Shown here: in pieces, positions 34,667-45,669 of the stretch
Layout of the letters: each line of letters starts with the position of its first letter
How positions within the stretch are numbered: position 1 is the stretch's first letter
From: Aureococcus anophagefferens
Lineage: Eukaryota; Sar; Pelagophyceae; Pelagomonadales; Pelagomonadaceae
Direction: 5' to 3'
Length of the DNA stretch: 64,000 nt
NCBI RefSeq assembly: GCF_000186865.1
Contig: NW_008705565.1
Coordinates: 2,328,313 to 2,392,312 of the forward strand
The notes under the pieces: model-generated
The model's database searches: none
What the model was told of the DNA's origin: nothing
What the model saw: the letters and a program-made list of their open reading frames with translations, nothing else
Position numbers and translations under genes: made by a program

Positions 34667-35638
34667 TCACTCGTCGTGGACGTCCTCGAAGAAGAAGGAG
34701 TAGGCCGCGAAGACGAGGAAGATGAGGCCGCCGACGACGTGGACGTGCTTCTCGGAGATGCGCGACGCGAGCATGCGGCCGCCGACGACGGCGAGCCCCG
34801 TGCACATGGAGTGGCCCACGATGCCGCCCGCCGTGACGCCGTAGGGGTCCTTGGCGGACGCGAGCGCGATCGTCGCGATCTGCGACCGGTCGCCCCACTC
34901 CGCGAGGAACGTGAGCATGAAGGCCTGGCCCAGCACCTTGACGGCGTCGGTCTCCTCCGCCGGCGGCGGCGCCTCGGCGCCGTCGTCCTCGACGTCCTTC
35001 TTGCCGTGGCCCGCGCCGCCGAGCTCCTCCTCGACCTCGCCGAGCTCCTCGGACACGCCGCTCCCGGACATGGACGACGCGTCCTTGAGCATGCGGCACC
35101 CGAAGTAGAAGAAGAGCAGCGCCGACGCGTAGTGCGTGTAGGTCCGCGGCATCAACGCGGGCAGCGCGTAACCCATCGCGGCGCTCAGCACCGTCATGAC
35201 CGCGAGCGCGGACACGGCGCCGAGGAAGATGACGAGGCGCGCGTGCTTCATGGCCAGGATCGCCGCGATGAAGAAGGTCTTGTCGCCGATCTCCGTCGCC
35301 CAGATCATGCCCATGGAGTTGACGAACGCCGCCGCGAACTTCGACGGCGCCGCGGGCTCTCCAGAAACAGCCGCGGGCGCTTTCACGGCGCCCGACGCCG
35401 CGCCGATGCGGAAGAGCGACGCGACGGCGGACTCGAACTCGTTCGCGTCGAGGGCCGCGTCGCCGTTCGCGTCGCCGACGCGGAAGGCCTCGCTCAGGCC
35501 CGGATCCAGCGGCGCAAACCGGGGCCGACGCGCGACAGGGCCGCGATCGCGAGCAGCGCGGCGCGCGCGCACCGCGCCATTGGTCACGGGCGGGCTGGTG
35601 GTGGTCTCTGCGACGCGGCCTTGGGGTGGTCCCGACAA
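34667..35638 (-). CDS. GDT1/TMEM165-type (UPF0016) cation transporter with N-terminal EF-hand
   Basis: 323 residues in the longest frame. Two copies of the family motif E-x-G-D-(K/R)-(T/S) are visible: TEIGDKTFF and AEWGDRSQI. Hydrophobic helices surround them (LVIFLGAVSALAVMTVLSA, ALLFFYFGCRML, GGLIFLVFAAYSFFF). The family moves Mn2+/Ca2+ against H+ in Golgi or plastid membranes. An EF-hand loop (DANGDAALDANEF) lies upstream of the first repeat. The N-terminus is uncertain: in another frame, MARCARAALLAIAALSR looks like a signal peptide, and a 41-bp GT-AG intron would join it to AFRVGDANGD. That model would start near 35579. Confidence 0.85.
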   Translation of the reverse strand: MSGPPQGRVAETTTSPPVTNGAVRARRAARDRGPVARRPRFAPLDPGLSEAFRVGDANGDAALDANEFESAVASLFRIGAASGAVKAPAAVSGEPAAPSKFAAAFVNSMGMIWATEIGDKTFFIAAILAMKHARLVIFLGAVSALAVMTVLSAAMGYALPALMPRTYTHYASALLFFYFGCRMLKDASSMSGSGVSEELGEVEEELGGAGHGKKDVEDDGAEAPPPAEETDAVKVLGQAFMLTFLAEWGDRSQIATIALASAKDPYGVTAGGIVGHSMCTGLAVVGGRMLASRISEKHVHVVGGLIFLVFAAYSFFFEDVHDE

Positions 35639-35792
35639 GACGAGGCCGCGTCAAAGGGCGACGCGCAAGAGGCGCGTCGAAGTTTGGATTGCTTCGTCAA
35701 CGAGACGATGTTGCCGCCGTCTCGGCGAGCCTCCACTTGAGCCTCCCGCGCCCCTGGCCTCAGCCTAAGCCTCAGGACAACACGTTACTTCT

Positions 35793-38700
35793 CTAGTACC
35801 GGACGAGGAACCGGCTCCCCGGCTGGACGCCCTCGGGGATGGCGACCTGGACCGTCGTCCCGTCCGGCGCCGCGATGCGGAACGCCATCCCGGGCGCGCA
35901 GCCCGGCGGCGCCTCGACCATGAGCTGCCGCTGCTCGGCGCCGGGAGCCAGCGTCGGCACGACCGTCGGCTGCGGCGCGGCGGGCGTCTCGGGGAGCTGG
36001 GCGGGCGTCTCGAGGAGCTCCTCCAGCGACGGCGACGGCGACAGCGGCGCCGGCGCGACCGCGCCCCCCAGCGGCGCGAGGGACCCGAGCGACGGCGACG
36101 GCGAAAGCGGCGCCGGCGCGACGGACCCGAGGGACGCCTGGGGCGTCACCCGGGCCGGCGCGACGGACCCGAGGGACGCCTGGGGCGTGAGGGCGCCGAA
36201 CGACGCCTGGGGCGAGAACGCGTCCTGCTCCGCGAGCCACGACCGGCAGGCGTCGAACGTCGGCCGCGCGGCCGGGTCGTCCGCCCAGCACCGCTCCATC
36301 AAAGCGACGAGGTCCGGCGGCGCGTCTTCGGGCACGGGCGGCCGCGCCTTCTGGACGAGCACCTTCATGCCGATCTGCGAGGGGCGGAAGAGTCGCGCAA
36401 TAGGTGCCAAAAAAGCGGGACGTGGCGCCCGCGCCTGCATGGGGTTGATGCCCGGCCAGGGCACGCCGCCGTCGAGCACCTCCCAGATCAAAATCGCGAA
36501 CGCGTAGACGTCCGTCTTCTCCGTGAACGCGTTGGCCCCTAACAGCTCGGGCGCCATGTAGGCCGGCGTGCCCTTGGCGCCGCCGCCCTGCTGCGTCGCC
36601 ATCGTCGTCGCCGCCGTGTTCAGGTCGTTCGACTTCGAGAGCCCGAAATCCGTGACCTTGCAGCGCCGCCGCGCCTCGTCGAGGAGCACGTTCAGCGTCT
36701 TCAGGTCCCGGTGCTCCACGCCGCGCGCGTAGAGGTACTGCATGCCCAGCGCGACGTCGCCGAGCCACCGCCGCTTCTGCGCCTCGTCGGCGGCGACGAC
36801 GGCGCCTTCGCCGTGCTCCGCGCGCGTCTCGTCGAGGCGCGCGCGCAGCGTGCCCCCGGCCATGTACTCCACGACGAAGCCCAGCCACGTCGGGTCCGTC
36901 GTGACGACGCCCAGCACCTGGACGACCCGCGGGCTCCGCAGCTTGACCATGATCGCCAGCTCCGTCGCGAAGGCCTTCAGCAGCTTCGCGCGCGCGGCCG
37001 CCGCGCTCCCGACGAGAGACACCCGCTTGAGCGCGACGACGTCGCCCTGGAACTCCGCGCGGTGCACCGTGCCCTGGCCGCCGCGCGCGAAGGGCTCGGG
37101 CTCGCAGGAGTCGAGCTCGACCTCGTACTGCGCGAGCGCGCGGTCCTTGTCCTGGCGCGCGAGCGCCTTGCCCGCCGCGGCGCCGTGCCTCGCGAGCGTC
37201 GTCCGCCGGATCTCGTCGAGGAGCGCGGCCTGCTGCGCGTTCTGGTTGATGACGATGCCCACGCCCTCCGCGAGCTTGTCGAGCTTGAGCCCGAGCGCCC
37301 TCGAGCTCCTCGCGCTCCACGGCGGACCCCCGCTCGATGCCGCACATGAGCGCCGCGCGCTGCGCGGCCGCCTCGTTGTTCGCGTCGACGGCCTGCTGGC
37401 CTAGGAGCTGGATGAGCGACTCGACCTCCTGGAAGCGCTGCGTCTGGAGCGCGAGCTGCTGGAGGTCGAGCGCGGACCCGAGCTCCGCGCTCAGGTCGCA
37501 GAGCCGCTTGTCGAGGAGCGCGAAGTTCCGCGCGTCGAGCGTGCCCGAGCAGAGCTTCGCGAAGGCGCCCTTCTCGGCGAAGCGGCAGCGCGTCGACGGT
37601 CCGCGACACGGCCTCGACGCGGCCCGTCGGCAGGCCCGCCGTCGCCCGGACGACGTCGTCGAGCTTCTGCGCGATCTCGAAGCCGCGCCGCCGCAGGAGG
37701 CCCGCGTCCTCCTTGTTGAAGCGCACGAGGCGCGCGGCGACGGCGAGCTCCGCGAGGGCCTGCGTGAACGGGTAGAGGCAGCAGTTCAGCGGCGGCGGCG
37801 CGGCGGCGCTCAGGCCCGTCAGCGCGCCGGCGAGCGGGCCGAGCACGTCCGTCTCCGTCGCGCTCAGCGCGAACGCGGCGCCCGCGGCCGCGGACGCCGC
37901 GAGCACGGGCTTCGACGGCGCCGCGGTCCGCTCGCCGGGCAACACCTTGGTCTTTCGCAGCCGCCGCCGCCGCCGCCAGCAGCAGGCGCACGCGCCGACG
38001 GCGCCGAGGACGACGACGACGACGACGACGAGGCCGACGAGCCCGTCCGAGTCCTCGTCCTCCTTCTCCGTCGGGCGGGGCGTCGGCCGCGGCGTCGGCT
38101 GCGGCGTGTAGGGCGTCGGGGCCGGCGCGAAAGAGAACGCCTGGGGCTCCGCGACGGCGTCGACGGTCGCCGCGGCGAAGGCGTCGGCGACGCCCGCGTC
38201 GGCCGCGGCGCCCTGGACGGCCGCGAGGAAGTCGGCGGCTGTGTAGCCGTAGGCCACGGTGGCGGCTTCGTCGGCCTCGAAGACCGAGGCGTAGGTCACG
38301 GTGTAGCTCACGGTGATGCTCTCCTGGAGGCGCCGGCGGGCGAGGTCGCAGCATAGGAAGGCGTGGCCGCAGGGGCAGCAGCCGTCGCCCGTGACGTGCC
38401 AACCGTCGCTCGTCTCCGCGTTGCACCGCCGGCCGCTGTCCGTCGTGAGCCAGTGGTACTGGTGGTCGTCGTACGGCACCCAGCAGTCGCCGTAGTACGT
38501 GTAGGGGAATTCGTAGTAGTTGGCCGCCATCGTGTTGAACGCGTCCATCGCCGGGTCGCCGTCCCACTCCATCCCCGGGGTCGTCTCGTCCGTCGTGCAG
38601 ATCTGGTCGTAGGAGCACAGCGTCCCGCCCTCGTCCGCGCAGTAGGCGCTCGCGGTGTCCCAGTCGAAATGCCCCGCGCCGAGCGCCGCCTCGGCGGCTG

Positions 38701-41700
38701 CCTCGCTGCCGTAGAACCACATCCACGTCGGCCCGGAACCGTACGCGGCGTCCCTGAACGCGACGGCGACGGTCGACGCGTCGACGCCGTAGATGTCGGC
38801 GACGGCGGCTTCGTAGACGTCGACGTAGGCCCCGGCCTCGGCCAGGGTCATGCCCGACACGTCCATCGCGCCCGCGACCTTGGCCGCGGGCGCGGGCGTC
38901 GGCTCGGGCGTCGTCGGCGCGGGCGTCGTCGGCGCGGGCGTCGGCGCGGGCGCCCACGGCGTCGGCGCGGGCGCGGCGAGGCAGGTCGACGCGATGAAAT
39001 GGGCGCTATCGAAAAGGTAGAGCTGGCCGGGGCCGCCGGCGTTGTCGTTCTCCTCGACGTCGCAGTCGTCGTCGAGCGGGCAGTTGCAGTAGCCCCCGTC
39101 CTCGTAGAAGAAGTGCCCCCCCCGGCAGCAGCCGCCGTCGAAGCAGGCGCCGTCGTTCGCGGCCACGACCGCCGCGCAGGTCTCGAGCGACATCGGCAGA
39201 GAGTCGAAGCCGTAGGTCGCGGCGTCGTCCATGTGGATGTAGCCCTCGCAGCCCCGCCCGTAGACGGGCTCATAGCACGCGGCCGCGAACGGCCCCAACG
39301 ACGGAAAGGGCGTAGGGTGGTCGTAGTCGCCGTCGACCGTGGAGAAGACCCGGACGGACCGCACGGTGTCGTAGCCCGGCACGCCGTCGCCCTCGCCGAC
39401 GCAGGTGTCGCCGTAGTAGGTGTAGACGTCGCCGTCGCCGTAGTCCCCCGTGGCCACCTGGATCCCGCAGCCGTCCCGGGTCAGGCGGAAGACGTCGGAG
39501 TTGTCGCAGATCGGCTGCCAGGCGTCGCCGTGGTACTCGCCGCAGTAGCCCTCGCCCGCGCCGCAGCACGCCTGGCTGGCCGTATCCCCGAACTCGTAGC
39601 AGGGCGTCGCCTCGCAGCCGCAGCCGCTGCTCCCGTAGACGCGGACGCTGCAGGGCGACGCACCCGTGTAGAGGCACGCCCACATGCCGTCGTAGACGGT
39701 TCCGTCGGACGCCTGGAGCTCGCCGACGTCCGCGCAGGAGACGCCGAGGCACTCGTAGGTCTTCTCGACCTGGGTCTTGAGGTACTCGTAGCCGTTGACG
39801 GACATGGGCGCGGACGCGTCCACGGAGAGGTTGTCGACGATGACCTCCGCGACGCTCGACGAGCAGTAGTGGATGCGCGGGAGCACGGCGGCGGCGAAGG
39901 CCCAGGCCTCGCCCCACTCCTTGGGGCAGTCGCCGTCCGTGCACGAGCCCTGGGCGTTGGCCGGGTCGGCCTTGAACGCGCTACGGAGGAGGCCCTGGAT
40001 CAAGGGGATCGTCATCTGGTCGACGATGAGGTCGAACTCCTCGACGACGGAGTTGCACTGGCCGAGCAGGATCTTGTCGCGGCCGAGCTCGGCGTACCAG
40101 AGGGCCTCGGTGTTGACGTTGGCGTCGCCCGTGATGCCGTCGGCGCACGTGCCGAAGTTCGCGCAGCGCTTCTCGGCGAGCTGGTAGAGCATCTGACCGG
40201 AGCCGGAGCCGTCCGTGCCCTCGATGGAGCCCGCGTAGAAGGCCCAGCCCTCGTCCCAGGCGTGGGGCGAGTCGCCGCCCCTCGTCGCGTCGTTGTCGTA
40301 GATGTCGCCGCTGAGACAGTCCATGATCGCGTCCTCGAACTCGTGGAGCACGTACATCCAGAAGGCCTGGTGGACGACGCCCTTCTTCACGAGCTCCGCG
40401 CGCATGAGGTTGTCCTTGCTGGCCCAGGCGCCGCCGTCGAAGGCCTTGCGCACGAAGGTGTCGGCGTAGTCGTCGTCGCCCCAGTAGTTCTTGTAGATGT
40501 TCCACCACTTCTCGGCGGCCATCTTGGACGCGCCGGACGTGGCGAACTCCTGGAGCGTGCGGATCGCGCCGGAGCCCTTGATGGAGTTGCCCCGGGCGTC
40601 GGCCCAGGCCTCCTTGCCGTAGCACGAGTCCGTCGCGTCCGTCGTCGTGACGTCCGCGGGGGAGCAGAGGCCGCCGCCGCCGTTCGAGTAGACGAACTCG
40701 GCCTGGGCGAAGTCGTGGGAGCTCGCGGCCGCGGAGATCTCCTCGACGTCGAGATCGATCATCGCGTGGTGCGTGACGTCTGTCTCGGGCACGTAGTTTG
40801 CGATGGGTTCGATCTCGCACGTCACGGTGAGCACGTAGTCGCCCGCGGCGCCGTCGTTCCGCGCGTTGTCGCCGCACTCGTCGTCGCTCATGTCGACGTA
40901 GCCGCTGACCTGGAGCACGTACGTCGCGCCCTCTTCGAGCGTCACCTCGACATGCTCGCGGTGCGCGTTGTCGTCGCTGCAGGCGTCCGCGCCCTCGTCG
41001 TCCCAGCGGTGCACGTACGTGCTCGCGAGCCCCGCGTAGGGCGCGCCGTCGACGAGGCACCCGGAGCCGTCGTCGTTGGTCCCGACCTCGTAGAGGTAGA
41101 GCAGCGTGTCGTAGGACGAGCCGCAGGTCGAGAAGCCGTAGCGTTTCGTCGTCGCCGGCTCGACGACGAAGAAGACGTCCGGCGCGTCGCCGCCCGACCG
41201 CCAGTGGGCCGCGTCGGACGTGGACCCGGCGCGCGCGTCGCCGCAGGTGACGACGTCGTAGAGGACCGCGTCGCAGTCCGAAATCGCGACGCCGCACGCC
41301 GTCGCCTCGCATCCCGAGCTCACGAACGCGTCCTCCAGCGCCGCCGTCGTACACCAGCCGAGGTCCTGGTTGAAGGCGGAAGCATCGTTGAACATGTAGC
41401 TCATGTCCGTCACGGCCGACGTGTCCCAGGCGCCGACGTCCTGGTCGAAGGTGATAGCGAAGTAGAACATGTAGCTCATGTCTGTCACGGCCGACATGTC
41501 CCAGGCGCCAATGTCCTGGTCGAAGGCTTCAGCACTCCAGAACATGTACTCCATGTCCGTCACGGACGACGTGTCCCAGGCGCCGATGTCCTGGTCGAAG
41601 GAGCTAGCTCCGTCGAACATGGAGCTCATGTCCGTCACGGCCGCCGTGTCCCAGGCGCCGATGTCCTGGTTGAAGGCGGAAGCGCTGAAGAACATGCTGT

Positions 41701-42676
41701 TCATGTTTGTCACGGACGCCGTGTTCCAGGCGCCGATGTCCTGGTTGAAGGCGGAAGCGAAGTCGAACATCGAGCTCATGTCCGTCGCGGACGCCGTGTT
41801 CCAGGCGCCGATGTCCTGGTCGAAGGCGTCAGTGCTGTAGAACATCCCGCTCATGTCCGTCACGGACGACGTGTCCCAAGCGCCGATGTCTTGGTCGAAG
41901 GCGGAAGCTTCTCCGAACATGTTGCTCATGTCCGTCACGGACGCCGTGTTCCAGGCGCCGATGTCCTGGTCGAAGGCGGAAGCACTCCAGAACATGCCGC
42001 TCATGCTCGTCACGGACGACGTGTCCCAGGCGCCGATGGCCTCGTTGAAGGAAGAAGCACTCCAGAACATGCCGCTCATGTCCGTCACGGACGACGTGTC
42101 CCACGTGGAGATGTCGCCGTAGGTGGCCGCCGCGGCCGACGGGTCCGAGTTCCACGCGGCCACGGCGACGCGGATGGAGCTGTCGTCCATGCGCGACCGC
42201 GTCGGCCAGTTCGTAGGCCCAATCGTCGCCGTCACCGTCGGCGGTTGGTGCGACGGCGCCTGCGTCGGCACCTGTGTCGGCACCTGCGTCGGCTGCGGGC
42301 TCGGCTGGTTCAGCTCGCAGTAGGCCTCGAGCTCGTCGTCCGTCACCGTCGAAATGTACGCGAGCGAGCCGCTCGTGAAGCACGGCTCGTCCGTCGTCAT
42401 GTAGTACTGCCCCCCCGCGGAGATGTACTGGAGGTAGTAGTCCTGGGAGTTCACGTAGGAGCAGCGGCGCGAGCAGCAGTAGCTGTCGCCGGAGACGTCG
42501 CGGACCTTGTAGAAGGTCTCGAAGTTTGAAATGTCGATGGAGTCGCAGCAGTACTTCTCGTCGCCGCACTGGTCGTCCTGCTTCGACGGCGATTGCGTCG
42601 GGTACCCTGCCTGCGCGGCGCGCGCTGGCGCCAGCGCGGCGGCGACGACGAGCGCCAGGCAGCGGCAGCGGCGCAT
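35793..42676 (-). CDS. Giant receptor-like TKL kinase with DUF285 repeats and FEA1-like ectodomain
   Basis: About 2,290 residues. Order: signal peptide ([20 protein letters not shown]), a Cys-rich module, a PTQVPTQ linker, ten DUF285 repeats (25 residues each), a PPC-like beta domain, then a region with [16 protein letters not shown] and [12 protein letters not shown] that resembles the FEA1 low-iron-inducible domain. Cys-rich modules and PTPAPT linkers lead to one membrane helix ([22 protein letters not shown], near 38045-37980) and a basic stop-transfer. The cytosolic part has a helical bundle and a TKL kinase ([44 protein letters not shown]), ending in [20 protein letters not shown]. Two single-base frame shifts near 37583 and 37296, and a 60-bp GC-AG intron (36434..36375), are inferred. 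Ligand unknown. Confidence 0.7.
41363..42112 (-). repeat. Array of ten 75-bp coding repeats (DUF285 units)
   Basis: Ten units of exactly 75 bp, each encoding [25 protein letters not shown] with small changes. Nucleotide identity between units is high (words such as GTCCGTCACGGACGACGTGT and TCCAGGCGCCGATGTCCTGG on the plus strand recur), so the array expanded recently or is being homogenised. Confidence 0.9.
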
Positions 42677-42857
42677 GGTTATGCGTTGCCCAATCACCAT
42701 GACATCGGGCAGCGCATTGCCGCCGGACATTTGCTACGTTTCCGGCAACGAGCAGAGCGCGTGCAGCGTCAATCGACTCGCAATCGCCGCGACCAGCGCC
42801 GTCGTCGTCGCAGGCGTCGGCGAGAGCGTCGCGACGGACGTCGAGTCGCAGAGCACC

Positions 42858-44450
42858 ATGGCGACGCGGCGACGCGTGCAGCAGCAGCCGCCGGCGTCGC
42901 CCGGCCCGACGACGCGGTCCCAGGCCCGCGCCGCCGCCCAGGCGCGCGAGGCCGACGAGGTCCGCGCGCCCCTCGTCGGCGGCAGCGCCGCGGCGCCGTC
43001 GCCGCCGCCGGACCACGACGCGCGGTCCGTCGCGCTGCTCATGGTCCTCTACACGCTGCAGGGCGTGCCCATGGGCCTCTCGGGCGCGGTGCCGCTGCTC
43101 CTCGCGGGCAAGGCGTCGTACAAGATGCAGTCGCTCTTCAGCCTCGCGTCGCTGCCCTTCTCGCTCAAGCTGCTCTGGGCGCCCTTCGTCGACGCGGCCT
43201 ACGTGCCCGCGTGGGGCCGGCGGAAGACGTGGCTCGTGCCCGTGCAGCTCGCCATCGGCTGTTTAATGGTCGCGAGCCGGGGCCGCATCGACGCCTGGAT
43301 GGCCGACGACGGCTCGGAGCCCAACGTCGAGGCGCTGACGGCGTTGTTCTTCGCGCTCTACTTCCTCTGCGCGACGCAGGACATCGCCGTCGACGGCTGG
43401 GCGCTGACGATGCTGTCCGAGGCGCGCGTCGGCTGGGCGTCGACGTGCAACTCCGTGGGCCAGACCCTGGGCTTTGCTTTATCCTACGTCGGCTTCGTCG
43501 CGCTCCACGACGAGGCGACGTGCAACAAATACCTCCGAAAGGAGCCGGCGGTCGGGGGCCTGGTCTCGCTGGCGGACTTTGTGTCGCTCTGCGGCTGGGC
43601 GTTCCTGCTGACGACGCTCTTCGTGGCCGCGGGCAAGCGCGAGGGCGACTACGGCGCGGGCTGCGACGACGGCGAGCGCGACGAAAAGAGCAAGGAGGGG
43701 CACGGCGCCTACGACGCGCTCCGCGAGCTCAAAACCGCGTACGGCCAGGCGCTCGCGACGCTCAAGCTGCCGCCCGTCGTCGGCCTCTGCGCCGTGCTCC
43801 TCACGTGCAAGGGCGCCTTCGGCGCCGCGGACGCCGTGACGTCCATCCGCGCCATCGAGTACGGCATGCCCAAGGAAGATATAGCATTATTGGCGCCGTT
43901 CCTCCTGGTCTGCTCCATCGCGCTACCGCTCGTCATCGCCCGGCGCACGTCGGGCGCGCGGCCGCTGGACAGCTTCCTCGTCGGCGTGCCCCTGCGGCTC
44001 GCGCTGAACCCGCTCATCTACTATTTGCTCGAGTACGTCAAGTACGCGCACGGCGAGGGCGGCACCGCCGCGGACAAGGTCCTCGCGTTCCGACTCTACG
44101 CGGCGCTGTCCGCCGCGCGCGAGGTCGGGTCGAACCTCATGTTCGTCTCGCAGATGGCCTTCTTCGCGCGCGTCTCGGACCCGAGCTTCGGCGGCACCTA
44201 CATGACGCTGCTCAACACCATCGCGAATTTGGGCGGCAAGTGGCCGCCGTCGCTCGCGCTCTACGCGGTCGACGCCCTCAAGGGTTTCGGCGTCGACGAC
44301 CCCTTCCTCGTCGAGCTCGCGGTCTGCACCGCGGGCGGCGCGCTCTGGTTTATGGTCTTCGCGCCGCGCGTGCTCGCGCTCCAGGCCATCCCGCCGAGCG
44401 AGTGGCGCGTCTCCGCCGCCCGGGCGTCGACGCCGCCGCCCGCGGTCTAG
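42858..44450 (+). CDS. Acetyl-CoA transporter, SLC33A1 (AT-1) family
   Basis: 530 residues. The start MATRRRVQQQPPASPG gives a disordered, cytosolic N-terminus. The major-facilitator-type core follows, with family motifs LYTLQGVPMGLSGAVPLLL, FSLKLLWAPFVDAAYV, GRRKTWLVPVQLAIG, TQDIAVDGWALTML, and NSVGQTLGF. These are the conserved segments of SLC33A1, which carries cytosolic acetyl-CoA into the ER/Golgi lumen for acetylation of proteins and glycans. About 11-12 hydrophobic helices are visible. The loop around YGAGCDDGERDEKSKEG is charged. An upstream in-frame Met exists, but the region overlaps the start of the divergent receptor-like kinase gene. Convergent stop spacing to the next gene is 55 bp. 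Confidence 0.9.
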   Translation: MATRRRVQQQPPASPGPTTRSQARAAAQAREADEVRAPLVGGSAAAPSPPPDHDARSVALLMVLYTLQGVPMGLSGAVPLLLAGKASYKMQSLFSLASLPFSLKLLWAPFVDAAYVPAWGRRKTWLVPVQLAIGCLMVASRGRIDAWMADDGSEPNVEALTALFFALYFLCATQDIAVDGWALTMLSEARVGWASTCNSVGQTLGFALSYVGFVALHDEATCNKYLRKEPAVGGLVSLADFVSLCGWAFLLTTLFVAAGKREGDYGAGCDDGERDEKSKEGHGAYDALRELKTAYGQALATLKLPPVVGLCAVLLTCKGAFGAADAVTSIRAIEYGMPKEDIALLAPFLLVCSIALPLVIARRTSGARPLDSFLVGVPLRLALNPLIYYLLEYVKYAHGEGGTAADKVLAFRLYAALSAAREVGSNLMFVSQMAFFARVSDPSFGGTYMTLLNTIANLGGKWPPSLALYAVDALKGFGVDDPFLVELAVCTAGGALWFMVFAPRVLALQAIPPSEWRVSAARASTPPPAV

Positions 44451-44505
44451 GGGGTGCAAACCCCGACTTATCATCCATCTAAACCGCAACCGTAGCTTAC
44501 CACCA

Positions 44506-45507
44506 TCACAGCAGGCCGGGGCGGTCGAGGAAGTAGGTCGCGCACGTTTCCGCGTCCGCGCCCGCGCAGTTGACGACGAAGGCCTCGTCGCCGTCCTCCT
44601 CGGGCCAGTCCGCCGCGGCGATGTCGAGGTCCTCGCCGGACACGGGCGCCTTGGACGACGGCAGCCAGAGCACCGCGCGCTGGAGCTTCTTCGGGTGCGT
44701 GAACGCGGCGAACGACTCGAGGAGCGACGGGTCGAGCGCCGCCGCGCCGCAGAGGCTCCACTGGTCGCCGTACCCAAAAACGTCGTGGGAGCAGGAGCCG
44801 CTGCCCATGTCGAAGGTCGCGTCGTCGAAATTCAACACGGCCTCGACGACCGCGCGCGCCTCCGCGGAGTCGCGCCAGAGCATGACGCCCGAGTTGAAGG
44901 TCGTCAGCGTGTCCAGGGTCGTCCGCGGCGCGCGCCAGCCCGTCGCCGCACTCGCCGCCGGGTCCGCCGCGGAGATGACCACGGCCGGGGGTCCGCGGCC
45001 GCCCGCGGGCGCCAAGAACTCGTCGAGCGAGGGGCCGTCGGGCGAGAACACGGCGTCCGCGTCCGTGACCATGACGTAGTCGCAGCGGCCGTTGGACCCG
45101 CCGTTCGCGCCGGCGCCGCCCGTCGTCAGCGCGTCGTAGGTCGCGCAGTACTTGATCTGCACGTTCGTGAGCGTGCACGCAAAGGAGTCGCGGTTTTCGC
45201 AGCACTGGGGCAGCTCGTCGGTGGAGGCGAAGACGTAGTTGAGGACGCTGTAGCCGTGGGCCTCGGCCCAGGCCGTCTTCCCGGGCAGCGTCAGGTCCGA
45301 CACGGCGACGTACTCGTCGCCCGCCGCGACCTGGACCACGCAGACGCGCTCCGGGCTCGCGATGGCGAAGAGGGCGGCGTCGGGCCTCGTCGTCGCGGCG
45401 CGTAGCGCGACGAGCCCCAGGCACAACGCCGCGCCGGCGGCGTTCCAGCGGAGCGGCCGTCGCCGCGGCGTCGCGGGCGCGGCGATGGAGCCGTAAGTGG
45501 CGTCCAT
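44506..45507 (-). CDS. Type II membrane glycosyltransferase (GT34-like)
   Basis: 333 residues. A short cytosolic N-terminus (MDATYGSIAAPATPRRRPLR) precedes one signal anchor (WNAAGAALCLGLVALRAA), typical of Golgi glycosyltransferases. The catalytic part has VSDLTLPGKTAWAEAHGYSV, VQIKYCATYDAL, the metal-binding DxD in YVMVTDADAVF, then LTTFNSGVMLWRDS and HDVFGYGDQWSL. This order matches the GMA12/MNN10 (GT34) galactosyl/mannosyl/xylosyl-transferases: DxD, then an NSG loop, then a DQ acceptor loop. The donor sugar cannot be told. It is divergent from the deacetylase gene, with 162 bp between starts, and both may act on the same glycan. Confidence 0.7.
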   Translation of the reverse strand: MDATYGSIAAPATPRRRPLRWNAAGAALCLGLVALRAATTRPDAALFAIASPERVCVVQVAAGDEYVAVSDLTLPGKTAWAEAHGYSVLNYVFASTDELPQCCENRDSFACTLTNVQIKYCATYDALTTGGAGANGGSNGRCDYVMVTDADAVFSPDGPSLDEFLAPAGGRGPPAVVISAADPAASAATGWRAPRTTLDTLTTFNSGVMLWRDSAEARAVVEAVLNFDDATFDMGSGSCSHDVFGYGDQWSLCGAAALDPSLLESFAAFTHPKKLQRAVLWLPSSKAPVSGEDLDIAAADWPEEDGDEAFVVNCAGADAETCATYFLDRPGLL

Positions 45508-45669
45508 CGTGGATGCTACACACCGAAGAAATCTCGAAGGTGCGGCACCGTTGCCGTGCAACGATCGAGAATGGGCAGCCTCCAAACTATGGGCCGCGCC
45601 TAGGTCACGATTGAGTTCGACGGCCTCGTCGTCGAGGCGGCGCCGCGCCGCCCGCCGCCGGCGTCGCCC

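Noticed and set aside
38363..42529. 1,388-residue open frame on the plus strand opposite the receptor kinase
   Set aside because: It is an antisense shadow. It reflects the repeats ([11 protein letters not shown]) of the real minus-strand gene and has no leader or domain.
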